Origin: Charina bottae
Lineage: Eukaryota; Chordata; Lepidosauria; Squamata; Charinaidae
Direction of reading: 5' to 3'
Length of the DNA: 64,000 nt
Assembly: GCA_023362775.1 (NCBI GenBank)
Contig: JALMGJ010000003.1
Coordinates: 75,067,355-75,131,354, forward strand
The stretch's first letter is position 1; every line of letters starts with the position of its first letter. Under the pieces are notes generated by a model. The model was not told where the DNA came from. It saw only the letters and a list, made by a program, of their open reading frames with translations, and did no database searches. Made by a program: the position numbers and the translations under genes. Below are positions 27,079 through 40,700 of the stretch, one piece after another.

Positions 27079-30000
27079 TTATTGACCGCCCAACTCCAGT
27101 GGACTCTGGGTGGGGCACAAAACCAAAAAAGATATTAAAACAGTTAAAGATATTAAATCAACAGGCAACCCAGAATAAAATGCTCTAATAACAAAATCCA
27201 CGGAATGGCATTCTTTTGTTGTTCTTTTTTTTCCTTCCAATTTTATTGTTTTTAAAGCAAGATTACAAAAAATAGACAAAGTACAAAGATGCAAAAAAAA
27301 AAACAAGGTAACACTGAAATACTAAACATAATTAATTCATTGATGACATTTGATGACCGGTTTCTGCCAGTGTTCCAGCTGAATCTTGATACTGTCCTCT
27401 AAAGTATTTTCTATCCCCTTATCTTTGTGTCATCTGCAAACCTGATCATCATATTTTCTAGCCCCTCATCCAAGTCATTTATAAACATATTGAACAGCAC
27501 AGAGCTTATAAAAAGCCCTACATTATGCCTATCAACACTTCCTTCTAGCTTGATGTGAAGCATTAATGTCCACTCACTGAGTATGACTGTTCTATCAGTT
27601 CTGTACCTTTATAATGGTAGCATGGTCTAGTCCACATTGTTTCTTGTTCTGTAGCAGAATTCCATCAGAGACTTTGTTGAATTCCTGCAATTAACTAAAC
27701 CGGTCATTCTATCAAAAAAGGAGATGAGATTGGTTTGGTATAATTTAATTCTTCATAAACCCAGGCTGGCTCTTGCCAAGCAATGCATTCTTTTCTAACT
27801 TCTCCCAAACTGGCTACTTAATACATTGCTTTAGAATTTTGCCAGATATCAGGGTCATGTTGATAGTCTGTAGTTACTTGGATCCTATTTTCTCCCCTTT
27901 TTGAAGATGGGAACAACACTTGCTTCTTAAGTCCTCTGTCACTATGCTTGTCTTCCATGATGTCTCAGATATTACAGAAAGAGGTTCCACAATATCCTCA
28001 AGTTCCTTGAAGACTCTCAAATGTAATTGTCTGGTTCTGGAGACTTAAAATTAATCACGGTAGCCAGGTGCTCCTTAATCATCTCTTTACTTATGCCACT
28101 GTCTCTTTTTATCAGTTGTATCTCTTAGGACTATTTAAACACTGTTATCATTTGAAGATAAGACTAAAACCAAATAGGAGTTGGGGAGCTCTGCCCTCTC
28201 CCTGTCATGTGGTACTAACCTTTGTTCGGGTCCTAGCAGTGGGCCCGCCTCTTGTTTTTTTCATCCTTTATCAACTGGCATATCCAAAACACCTTTTTGT
28301 TGCCAGAAGCTTCCTTTGCAAGCCCAAGTTCCTTTGGCACTTTAGTTTTCTAACTTTTTTTGTACAGATATTAGCTACTTGCTGGTATAAATCCTTGGTG
28401 ATTATATCCACGTTCCATTTCTTACATATTATCTTCTAACTCTTAGCTCACTTGAAAGCTCCATATGCATTCACATCAGTTTCCTAAGCTGCCCCTGATT
28501 TTTTTTCCCTCACAGGTGTTCAGTTATACTTCCATTATCTTATTTTTGAGACTTTTCCAACTGTCTTGTGCTTCCTTTGACATGTGGATTTCTATCCATG
28601 GGATCCCACCTAATAGTTCTCCAAGCTTGTTGAAATCTAGTTTGTATATACAATTATACTCTAATTTGTGGAGTCCATGGTGCTCTCTGAGCCTTGTTGT
28701 TTTCTTGCAGACGTTTCATTGCCAGGCTAGGCAACATCTTCAGTGCGAAAAGGGAGTGGGACTTGCTCTCTGTTTATATACCCTGGCTTGTCCTGCCTGT
28801 GTTGGTGGGGGTGTTGTACTCTCCTTGGTAGTTCCTTGATTGGGTTGTTGTTTGATTATATATATACTCTAATTTGTCAACACAAAAATATCCAAGCACT
28901 TTGGACAACTTATATGTAAACTATGGATTTTCAGATAAAGTCTCCAAAACCTCCTGGCAAGTAGCAAAATTCTGTTTGGCAACTTGCTGAGCATAGTGCT
29001 GCTGCAAAGAGGAGAAGAGTAGGAACAGAGAGATCAGTGGTCTTCCCTTTTTATCATTGCATATCATTGTATTTTATATTGATTTTACGAAATGTTATGT
29101 AGCTCATGCATCCTTTACTTGTATTATCTGAAGCAGTGTAATGAATCTTTGGCACTTGTCTGTGACCACAATAAAGCTTATTGATTGATAAGGTTCTTGT
29201 GCAGTACCATTAACAACCTGCTATTCTCCTTAGCAAGAATAATATAAGAAAACTCAGAAATGCAAAATAGGGATGGGTGATATGTAATGTTGCTGAATTC
29301 CAATGACAATATTTCTAATGGTGTGAGATAATGGGAGTTGTAATCCCATAGCATGTGGAGGACCAGTGATTATATACCTCTGCAATTATGGAAAAAGTCT
29401 CTTTATATGCCCCAGGAATTGCCCAGAAAGGGAATACGCCATCTCCAATTTGCCCTGGAAATCCATTAGGGAATCAGCCAATTGGTAAAAAGATGCCCCC
29501 AGACTCATAGCTGGTTGAATGCCAAAAACAGAAGGACATTGTTTTTCCTCATTTAGAGCAGATGAGTTCTCTAGCAAGGAAAGTGCTTTCCCACATGAGA
29601 TACATTTTAAACAATATAAAAATAAGCAAATTCTCCTAATCACTGATGGGTGATTTAATTAGTTATGGGGAATGTATTTTGCTCAAGCTATTGTATGTGG
29701 TTGCAAGAAAGAAAATATACAGTAATTTGAATACTTCCACTTGAAATTAGAAATATTCATTTTTTAAAAAAAAAATAATAGTACTGTAATGAAATCAGGT
29801 TGCTCAATGTCAGAATGTCTCTATAAATTCAGCAGTTTAAATTATGCTGATTGCTACAGGGAAATTTACAGTACGAATACATCCAATCGCCTCCATAAGA
29901 GACAAACTGGGAATGCATTATTGCCCTTTCCCAGCACCCTTGTAATCCACAAATGACCCTCAGGAGGAAAAAGTCACAACTTCCAGATTCATAGTAGAAT

Positions 30001-33000
30001 AAAATACTCTTTGTGAAAAAATTGTCAAACTAAGTGAAAGTTCAACAGCCCTCAGGAAAGGGAAAGCAAAACAAAGCTTGCTCTTAACATTCTTCACATT
30101 TCCAGGAAGATCCCAAATTCAGTTCAGGCTTGTGTTTGATATAATTAACTGCTGCTTTTTATTTTCCCAATTATAATATGTGGGAAAAACATTCCCTCAA
30201 ATAGACATTTGAAACATGAATTGCTTCTCATTTGTTTTTGGGCAGGCAACCACTCAACATGTTATATATATTTCTTGCCAATCTTTTTTGCCAAATGTAT
30301 TTTCTCTTGTGCCAGAGAAAAATGTATAATTTGGTGGGTGATGGATGGGGATTACTTTGCAATCTGGAGTTCTGTACTGTGTTGACCTCTGCAGTCATTT
30401 GATGCACTAAATTTGGATTTTTCTTAGAAATTAAAGATGCATAGAAGATAAAAACCCAAGGATTTCATTACTGGTTCTAGTCTATTTTTCTAGAAGCTTT
30501 AATCCTGGATCTGTTAAATGTTGATAGCTATTGCATTTGTAATGTTGTCAGTAATCTGAAAATGCCTATGAGCTATAACACAGCCATTGCAAATGTCTGT
30601 TTTGTAACTATTTCTGGAGTCTGAAATAGTTTTGAGATTGTAAGTATAGTGGCTGCAGTTAAATATAACAAACCACAGTCTATCAGTACAAAAAGAAACT
30701 GAAGCAATTTTCTCTTCCTCATGTACTGTACGTTGTACCTACCTTTGCCGTTTGTGTATATAAAGGGGAAAATTTCCAGGAAATCACTTGTGTACCAAAC
30801 TGTGGTTTATGTTGACTATACTTTAAAACTAAATCTGGATTCCAACCCAGTTTGATGCTAGTTGAGGATCCTGTTTTCACAGAACATTTTTACTTTAATC
30901 ATTTGTTTGCTACATGTGGTCCAAATAACGAAGTAGTTTGCCAAAAATCAGAAGCAGAGGCAGAAGGGTACAGAAAGCAAGCAAGCTTGATGCTTGCCAT
31001 TCACGTTGAATTTGTTAGCTTTCTTCATTCCTTCTGACAACATCTGATGTAGTGTAAATAAGCAACATGAGGTCCTGGAATTCATCTGCATTGGCGTTTA
31101 GCTATAGCTGGTATGTGCTGTAGTTACCATGTACATGCTGATGCCAAAGAAAGAACATTGTGCATATTTTTATTAGCATTGCTTTGTGAGTGTTGCAGAC
31201 ACCTGGCAAGAAGCCATACTACATTATCAGTTGGGTGCATTGTCAGTATGCATAGAACTGTGGAGTGGTACAACTGGAATTTAGTAAGGATTCAATAAAT
31301 GTTGCAATCACCTTACAGATTGAGTGCCTTAATAGGCTCTCAAAGGAGTCTCACAAGTGAGGTTTTTCAGGCTTTCCAAATAAAAGCTGAGGTGCAGATT
31401 CCTCAGATTATTAATGAATAGTCTCCATAGGCAGAGTATTTACAGTAGGTCCATTAGACAATGAGCAGTACGTAGCTAGACATTTGGAGCTGCATATAAG
31501 CTGGTTGTCTGAAATGAAACAAGCCTTGCCATTTTATTTTCTACTATAGATTTAAGAGAAACATTTTGGATGGGTGGGTGGATGGGTAGGTAGGTGGGTG
31601 GGTGGGTGATAAAAGAACCACAGCTTCCATTTTGCACAGATGTTATTATTTGAGCCAGGGGATTAGCATGAAATAACACTGTATTGTGGTTATTTGCATG
31701 CCATAGTGTCTCATCCATCATAAGCCTAGAATCGGTAATGAACTTACAGTAAAGTTGCACTTGAGTAGAATTTATCCTGACCTTCAAGGAAGATCGATCA
31801 AAAGCAACAGTATGCACTTTTGTTGAATTAAAGCCATAAACAGCATGGAACTTTAGCCCCCAGACAAAAAGATAAAGGAACTGAATCTACCACACCTTCT
31901 TGTACTAGTTTGAATGGTCATTATAGTATTATTGATTGGATGTAATGGGTTAAAATAGTTTCTTTTTCTTACAGCCTGAGGCTGCCATGTTTGTAGATTG
32001 TATTTATGCGGTGGTTTTATGTATTTCTATGTTCTCTCTTTCCTTTCTCTCCTCATGTTTCCCTTCCTTGTATTTGATGCTGCACTTCTGAAGTTCTTCC
32101 AACCTCAGGTATTGTATCTGCTGGCAGCATAAAAAGGCATGGGGGAGTGTGACTCAAGCTTGGCTCTTGGAATCACTACGCATGCACTGTGTTAACCTTT
32201 TCAATGGTGGGCGGGGTGAGATCAGAAAAGCACTGTCAGATGAGTTAGCCAGTAGCTCCTCTTTCTGGGGTAGAGGACCATTGAAAGGGTTGACCATTAA
32301 ATTTCAGTTCCTGCTGAGCATGTGTGCATGGTAGGCTTTGGCTGATGCATTTTACTGATCTTTTTGGTTTTTGCTGCTACTGCCGCTTAACATAATAATG
32401 CAGAGGAGTCACATCTGGTTCAGCACCACGGGGAGAATGGAAGGAGAATGGATGGAAGACTGGTACAGTAAATGAAAAGTCCTGAGCCCCCATAGTGCTC
32501 TCAGTCGTCAGGACACTCTAGAGGAGGGATATATCACATAAGGCCTCTGGTCCACCTTTGTGCCAATCTTCAGACGACAAGGAGTGGATCGCTATAGGAG
32601 AGTTGATCCGTGGCTTGGGACAGGGCCAGGACAAAAATGACATTTAATTTAATATAAATTTACATTTAATTAAAATGCAATATAGTTTGAAAGGTTTGTG
32701 ACTGCTGCCCTTGTTTTTAATAGCTTTCCCTTTCGTTACATTAAAATTACAATTTGCTGCAACTTTGGGAACTGTGCCAAAGACTTTGGGGAGGTGCATG
32801 GAGTTCAGGAAATGCAGGTTGTATACCTCTGTTCTAGACGTGTTATAAGAACACATTTCTAAAAAGAAAAGGTGGCCACCTGGCCTATTTCAAAGTTGTG
32901 TTCATTGCAGCTCAGCAAGCAACATTGTGAGAGGTCCTCTTTCATGAACACCAGCTCTTCTGATTATAAAGTATATGGTAGATGCTGTGCTTTTCTAAAC

Positions 33001-36000
33001 ACCCCTGTCTAGAATAGCATCAGTTTTCCAAGGTCATCATAGAGAAATCTATGCTTTTCTTGGTAGGGCAGTCGTATTCTTGACTTCCTTTCAGGGAATG
33101 AGAGATTTTGTCTGTTCTGTCCTTTCTTTAAAATAAGAACTCCATAGATATTTGTTTACAGAGTAATGTAATGCGTTCCTTAAACTTAAGGGAGGAAAGC
33201 ATATAAGAATATCTGCAAAATGTATTTCCCACATGAAGTATTTCCTGATTCACCCTTCCTCAGCTTCCTTTCGGTATGTTTTGAACTCCTGCTTCCATCA
33301 ATCCAAACCTGTGTAATTCCTCAGAAATAAGAAATAAGCAGTTTCTTTTGGCTGGGGACTCTTTTCTGGGACAGGAACCGTGCAGAATATTGGAAAAATG
33401 AAAGTGCCTTTTGAAATTCTTGGTACTTGCAGGTTAAGTATAACTTGGGCAAAACCAAAAGCATAAAAGTTCATTTCCTTTTGGACTTTAAAAGGTTGCT
33501 TCATTGAAACAGAAAATAAATAATTCACTATATTTTTGTATAGTTTTAATTGTATTTGCAGAAGTGGTCCAGCTTTTTTGGCCATATTTTGTTGGAACAA
33601 TTTGTTTAATTGCTATTACTTTGCCAATCTAATTTTGTTAAATTCAGAGTCTCCTCTCCCCTTCACTGATTTTTCCCTCTCTAAAATACAAAGGGTAACA
33701 GATTGATCTGTCTTGGGCATAAAATATTGAAAAATATATTATTTCTATTGAAAGTTTATCAGGAGTCTGCAGATATTTGGTTGGACTTGGCAAGATTGGC
33801 CCTAAATCTATTAAAAACAACCTACTCAGATATACACTATTTTATTGTATGCTGATAAGCAACACAACATTCAGTCATTTTCTTGACTTTGGTATTTATT
33901 TATTTATTTTTATTCTACCTATTCATTTCATGCTACTTACTCTAGGATATGTCCTGTGAAGTTCAGAACATCCATAAAATCCTGGGAATGTAATCTAGCC
34001 ACCAAATTGCTAAAATGCCTCTGTACTCCTCTCTTGTATATAAGCGCAGGCAACATTTTGCTGTCTAAGGTACCTTTTTCAAACCTGATATCCAGATGTG
34101 CTGGTCTACATCCTCCCAAATTCTATGCCAGCATGACCATCTTGGCTCTAGATGGAAATTCTGGTATCTGTAGTCCAATACATCATATGGACACCATGTT
34201 AGGGAAGACTACCCTAAGGCTTAGTTCAGGTTGGCATCTGGAAAATAGTTTAGTTTGCCTCTGCTGGGTCAGTCTTAGAGCTTTGAAACGGATTGTTTCA
34301 TAGCCTGTTTTCTTCTTACCTATTCTATAGAGAGGTAAATGTTCTCCTTTTGAATCTGTGTTGACTGGCAGGTGTTTTTCTTGGGAGAAGGTTATGTTTA
34401 ATAGCAGAGCTTCCACTTCATATCACATGCTGCTTTCTAACACAAGACATGGTTTAGCACCATTTTGAAAGAAGCTTCTTTCTTTTATCATTATATATTG
34501 CATTTATATTATCCCATTTGTATAAGAAATCAAAGTGGCATTCATGAGCATCTCCCCTAATTTTATTTAGTAACTCTGTGGGATAGGTTGGTCTGAGAGG
34601 GAGTGATTGGTCCCAAATCACCCACTGAGCTCCATAGCTGGGTGACAATTTGAATCTGCAATATCCTGATCCAAGCCCAATATTATAATCACTTATCTAC
34701 ACAAGCTTAATTTGTTTTCTCTGTAGTGTCTTTTTAATGTCAGTTCTGTTGTAAAAATACAGTACAGGGTTTCATTGGTGGTCTCCAAAACAAAGTCTCC
34801 ATTGATACTGATGATTCATTGATTATTGTATTTCTGGATAACTACCTTATGACTGAACAATCCCACTAGCTCCTGAATTCAACTCTTCACTGTTTCTGAC
34901 CAATTTAATACTTCCCTTAGCTAGATTTGCCTCATCTCAGCTAGAGTTTGATTTATGCAACTAAGTTACTTTGGCTCTTTTTGGGTAGCCCTGTTTTGTC
35001 CCCAAGGGAAACTCCCAGGAGTCAAGTCCATGTCATGTTTTATCTCATACGTATCACAAACTCTTTATTCCAAGCTTGCTGCTAACTCTCCAACCTGAGC
35101 ATAGTTTAAGGGGCTTCTCCCCTCCTTTCCCCAAGACCCAATAAAACCCAAGGTCAACTTGTAGTTGCGAACAAAAAGCTATACTTTGATATTTGCATGG
35201 AGCCAAAGTTAGGAAAGAAACAACTCTACTTTATTACTTGCATTACATAATAACGATGCAAATCCACAACCAGATTTACACAGATAAAGAATGACTTTAT
35301 GCATCAGTGACTATTGAATTCAGTGGGCTGGAATCGCAATGTCCTGAAGCTTACTCAGCATCTCCTTCATCCATCCCAAGAGTTTCCTTAAAGGCGCAAT
35401 ACATTTTCAATCATATAGTACATATAAACTGTATGTACTAGTACATCCATAAGCCAATCCAGTTCTTCCCTTAGCAAGGACGCACAGTCATATCTGTTCT
35501 GCAAGAAATCTCACTTCTGGCAACTTGAGCTCTCTTGGATTCCACTGCTGACTTCTCCAAATCCAGTAAGCTCCTTGGCATTGCCAGTCCCAGTCTGCCC
35601 CCTTCCTAGCTGTCACACACTGGATTATCCTTGCTTTCTTAGAATTGGATAATTCCCTTCACAGGTTAAACTTGTCCACCCATTCACACCGGCAGAACAC
35701 ATAGCAGGGAGAAAGCCTTGTGCATTCTGCCTTTACCTCTTCTTCACAAGTAATCTTTCTGTCACTCTTTCTTCTAACTAGAACACTTACTAACTACTCT
35801 ATTTTCTTCTTACCCCCAAGTCTGAGGTGTGGCACACACAGCTCTTCACCTTTTATATATTTTCGTATTCTAGGTTTAGGTTCTTCCTCTCACCTCTTCA
35901 GGGTGACCTCCTTCAGAAAGCCCCCAATTCTGATTTTTCTGCAGGCTCCACTTTGTCAACTGGTGAAAGACTCTTTTATTTCATCATCTTCTCCCCATTT

Positions 36001-37687
36001 CTTCCTGTTTACCTTCACATCCCTCCTGGTACTAATTTCAAATCCTGGGCACCCAAGGATTCTAGCACCCAAGTTATTTTCTTGCTTCCTGTGGTGAATA
36101 CCACTTTGTACCAGCTTTATTAATTTCTCCAGCTTCTCTGCAGCCCCCTGGGTAACATTACCTTTAAAAAATCATGTTTACTTATCCTTTATTTCAGACC
36201 CCTCAGTTCCTTCATGATTTTTATTGCTTAATATTGAATGTATTTCCCCTATCCCACCCACCCCTCTATAGAAAAAGAACCATTATTTCTTTATTCTCTT
36301 TTTCAGGAACAGGAATAAATTGAATTATATATATTTAAAAAAATATATCTTGCAGGCAAATTAGTTTAACTGTGCTTATTTTTGCATTCAAGGGAGACCT
36401 TAAACTCTGCAGAAAATAACACTTTGATTTAGATTGTATAAAAGGATAAAGAATAGGAGGATCAGATCTAATAATGTTAAGAAATAAAAACTGGAAAGTA
36501 TTAAGAATTCCAAGTTTGACAGTTCTGGGGCATAAAATTCATAGAACAAGATAAATGTTCTACACAATGTTTAAAAATGCTATTTACTCAATAGAAGACA
36601 TTTCATCCCATATATTGCAAATCTAAAAACTGACCATGTCCTTTAGGCTAACATGTTTTGCATAGAATAAGGCTGTACATTTAGATGTATTAAAATTCCA
36701 GTGATACATGAACCACTGTGTAAATACTTCTGGGACCTAAAACAGTATTTTCCAGTTCAATCTCTTCTAGATGTGGTGGGGTTATGACCCAGAATTGCCA
36801 GTCAACACATCTCTAGGATACCAGATTGGAAAGGCTAGCCCAGATAGGCTAGTTTGCCTAATTTCAACATATGTGGCCTGAAGGGAAAAATGCAGGTCTA
36901 AAACACATATGTTCAGACTATTTGTTTTTAATGGGTAAATGTATGGCGGTCCCTACCTCAGGACTGAGTAAGCCTTTTTTTCCCCTGTCAAGAGCTTATT
37001 TCCCTTAGGGGTGATCTATTGGAGGCCATTTGGTGGGCAGGATTGAAACAGGCGGTAGGTAGGGCCACAGCTAAAGATGGATAAGCCCCCATTCGCCCTC
37101 TCAGATCCTTCCTTCCCCAACCCACCCTTTTGTGGGAAAGAGCTTTTACCTCAGTGATCTCTTACAGAGGTTTGAAATGGGGCTGAGGACTGCATGAAGC
37201 CCAAGACCCCAGCCTGTACACTTTTTTCCTACAAGGTCAGTACACGAGCAGACAACTTATACTTATGTCAGTAATAAAGAATACTTATTACATAATGTGC
37301 CACATGTGAGAGCCAAAATCAAGGCTTATAGCAACAGGTAGAGGTTTATTGCTCATCACATATACTGTTCTTAGAAAGGAAGAAATTAATTGCCAGATAT
37401 ATAGATCTCAATTGCTAATGCTCTGTCAAACTATCTGATATATAGTAGAGCCGCTGCCTCTTTCAGCAAAATGAAAAGAAAAGGAGATGTTTGTTAGATT
37501 GTGCTGTAAGGTGTTAGTCTAAATTGAGGAAAAGTCAACTTCTAGCAATCTTTAAAGAATGCATTTTCTTTCCCAAAATGTAGTGTCCACAAAATTCCAA
37601 TGAAGTAGAATTGCAAAATACATGTGTTGCTGCATAAATTCCAGTGTGCATTATATCAGCTCTTAAATAGGCTGATATAATGCACAT

Positions 37688-37719
<32 letters not shown>

Positions 37720-40700
37720 TTATTCTCTCCATATGCAGAAATGGAAGATAAATCAAATGCTCTAGTATTAAGAGTAGAAATTGACAGGGGAAAAAAATAA
37801 GATGCTAGTTCTTCACCAGGACTATATTTCAGTCCTCACATTTGTGGTTCATTCAGTTTGGCACTATCATCTCACTTACTGAATTATTTCATGTATACTT
37901 CTTTTTGCAGTCATTCGATTTAGAGCAAATTAGTGGCCTATTTCCCTTTCAATTTCCTCTCATTGCCAAATGGGAAAAAAACTGTCTTGGAAATAGGTTT
38001 AGCTCCCCATCAGAGTTCATAAAATATTAAATGAGCCATTCAAAAGTCTGTATGTTCTGTATACATGCTCTGGGAAAGTCGTTATTGTGATCTAACAGTC
38101 CATTAGAATTTTCTTTGAATAATTAAATAATTGTATGAGTATGTAAGGTTTCACGTTCATTTAGTTCATGGCACTGCTGAACTTCTAGAAGTATATGATT
38201 ACATTTTTGGAAGATTTGAAAATGATGGAGAGTTTGAATAAGCTTTTATGCCTTTTTAGCTATTATATTGGTTCAACAAAAAGTGTGCATATAAGCAAAT
38301 GAAAAGTGTGCATTAGCCATTTGGGTTTTTCTGAACCATTTAGGTTTTCTGAATTTCAGTCTTTTAGTTTTGGACTTAGGACAAAACCAAACCAAATTAT
38401 TTCATTATTTCATTATTTCATAATAAACACAACTTGGTTTTAAATGATGTATTTTTATTAATAACAGTATTTATTATATTGTTTTTCATCCCCCAAAAGG
38501 GCCCATAAGGAGAGTTACAATGTAATTGTTAGAATAATTTAAACACTTTGAAACAACTTGTTACAGAGTCTTTTAAAAACAGAGAGTGAAATTAATATAG
38601 AAACTGTAGAAAATGTTTTTTTAAAAAAAAGAATTAGCAATCTCCCCCAGGGCTAAACAAATTCTTTAAATTAATAAAGATTATAGGTGGATAATCTTGC
38701 TTTCTGCTGTTTTATATCTATCTCACTACAGTATCTGCTGTCCTATTTTCACATTAATAATTTTCCTCCTTTGGCATCTCAGAAATGGCATGCCTTGTTC
38801 TTCCAATTATCTATGCCAGTTTTATGGTATCTTTGCTTCTACACCATTGCATTTTACTACCCTAAAATCCTCTCAAGCTTCCTTGATCTTTCCTTCCACT
38901 TGTCCACCTCTTGCACCCAGCCCAAAAGCCATAGTCAAATGCAAGCACCTAAAAATTATGTAGGAGAGCTATGGTTTTTTTCTCTTGTACTTAATAACAT
39001 TTACTTCTTTACCACAATTACTTTAAGCATAGGAGCTTTGTGACAAATTGAAATCAGGATTATCAGAATGAACAAGATTGATCTATCTATAGTTCTTAGT
39101 ACAGTAGTTTTCTTTCTACATATCACTACCTTCCCTGCTCCTTTTGTATTTGTTGAAACAGGCCCATTGTGCTATGTGCCTTTAAGATAAGTTGACCACT
39201 AATATTTTGTGCTCTTTGCAGCTAGAGAAAGCAAGTGGTGTTTGCACGTAGAGGTTCCAATAACAGAACTAAAGTGGAAACCTTTACTCTGGGGAAAAGC
39301 AGAGAGTCCCTTGGTTTCATTTACTCTTAGCTAATGAACTAGAAACAGCACATCTGTTGTGTGTGGCAGCCTGTTTGAGCTGCACTCTTATACCACAGCC
39401 ATTAAACACACTCCTGTAGTGTGTCTGAAAGCAATAAATCCAGCCCTTTTGGGGCTGCAAGTTGCATGTGGAACTTGTCTCTAGTGCTAAGACTGTTTGG
39501 TCCTCCGCTATAAATATGAACTTCTCCCTAATATTAGACCTTGATGAAAGGTTTTCTAAAAGTGTAGAGGGAACAGAATAGGGGAACAAAAGGCTACCAG
39601 AGTGGATGTAGCCCATGGGGTCTCACAACTCTTCTCTCCCTTTCTTTAAAGCTTTGCTGGCATATGTGATTTTTAAAGGTTTATTATGACCCAAGGAGGC
39701 TTATGAGTCATATGATTTTGCTTTCAGAACCACCCACTGCAGGTCAGCACCACTCAAGTAGCTACCCTGAGTGTCCATTACTCTTCGCAGTATGTCTGTC
39801 TCTCATATTCAACAGTTCTCTGTTTCTAATCAGAGGATCCCTTTATCTTTAGGCCCGCAGTGCACGCTTATTAAGGGGATGTATTTCAAACAAGAAAATA
39901 TGCCCCTCCTTCCTTCTTTTGTGTTTAGCAGCTGAGTTCCTTCTATCATGTATTTATTCAGATGCAAACAAGCGAATATTTTTAAATCATCTTTAGCCCT
40001 AGAGAAGAATTAAGCCTAAACTCACAGGGTGGTGATCCCCTTCTCTTCCTTTATTTTCATGGTCCTCCATCTGGACCTTTAGCTTATTCTTTGCCTTCCT
40101 TTTTCCACAGCAGGAGGTTTGCCAGCCTCTGCTAATCTAATCTTTTGTCCCCCAAATCAAGAGGCCCTAAAATTCTCCATTCTGCCAAGTCAGCAAGGTG
40201 GTTTATATTATTATTTTTAAAGTAAAATAAGAAAAGTTGACATGTTTTGCACAACTGTTTGGTGATGCTGTCCATGAAGCTTCATCAAAATTCTAAATGT
40301 GTCCAACAGACATCCCTGTATCATTGATTTAATAACAAAGCCTTTCTGATCTAATATTGTGACAGACCTTTAAGTTAAACCATCATGATTAACATCAATT
40401 TGTTATTTGTAGACATAATCCCATGATAACATTCTTATTTTGATGAGTAATTTATGCTGTGAGGGCAGTCCTTGGCTAAGAGTTCATATATTGTAATCTT
40501 ACTAATTTATTTCTTTCATCTCTATGAGTCTTAGTCTCATAATTTGGCCTCTAGCTGGCCAAGATGTACAGGTTGGTATTAACTTTTCTCAGCTCCCACA
40601 ATACTGCACTACACTAACATGTTTTAAACAGATTATAGTGATTGAAGTTCAAGATTCAGGAAGGTAGGAATATTTTAAGGAATATACCACATGAAAGTTG

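Larger units (their letters stand above)
26164..28930 (-). mobile_element. CR1-like LINE remnant with nested insertions
   Basis: The + strand follows the antisense of reptile CR1 over about 2.3 kb, starting at the typical 3' end CATAGAATCATAGAATAT (26166). It continues through ATGGCCATCTAGCCTCTG, CTTCAGATCATTGAAGACAG, CTCTGGACATACTCCAGTTT, GTGTCATCTGCAAACCTGAT, ATCCAAGTCATTTATAAACA, ATGGTAGCATGGTCTAGTCC and TTTTTGAAGATGGGAACAAC to about 28930. It carries many point changes and indels and no long sense ORF. Two later insertions interrupt it (about 27019-27340, and 28670-28862), plus an expanded TATACAG repeat at 26660-26757. Old copy, minus-strand orientation relative to NFASC. Confidence 0.8.

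Noticed and set aside
28068..28839. Two open frames of more than 120 residues
   Set aside because: Antisense of a decayed CR1 element and its insert; no start context, no known domain.
34990..35720. Suspected old LTR or other large element
   Set aside because: No terminal repeats, target duplication, primer-binding site or coding trace could be identified.
35720..36123. Two overlapping S/F/L-rich open frames of about 100-125 residues
   Set aside because: Pyrimidine-rich intron sequence with no domain, splice context or conservation signal that I can see.
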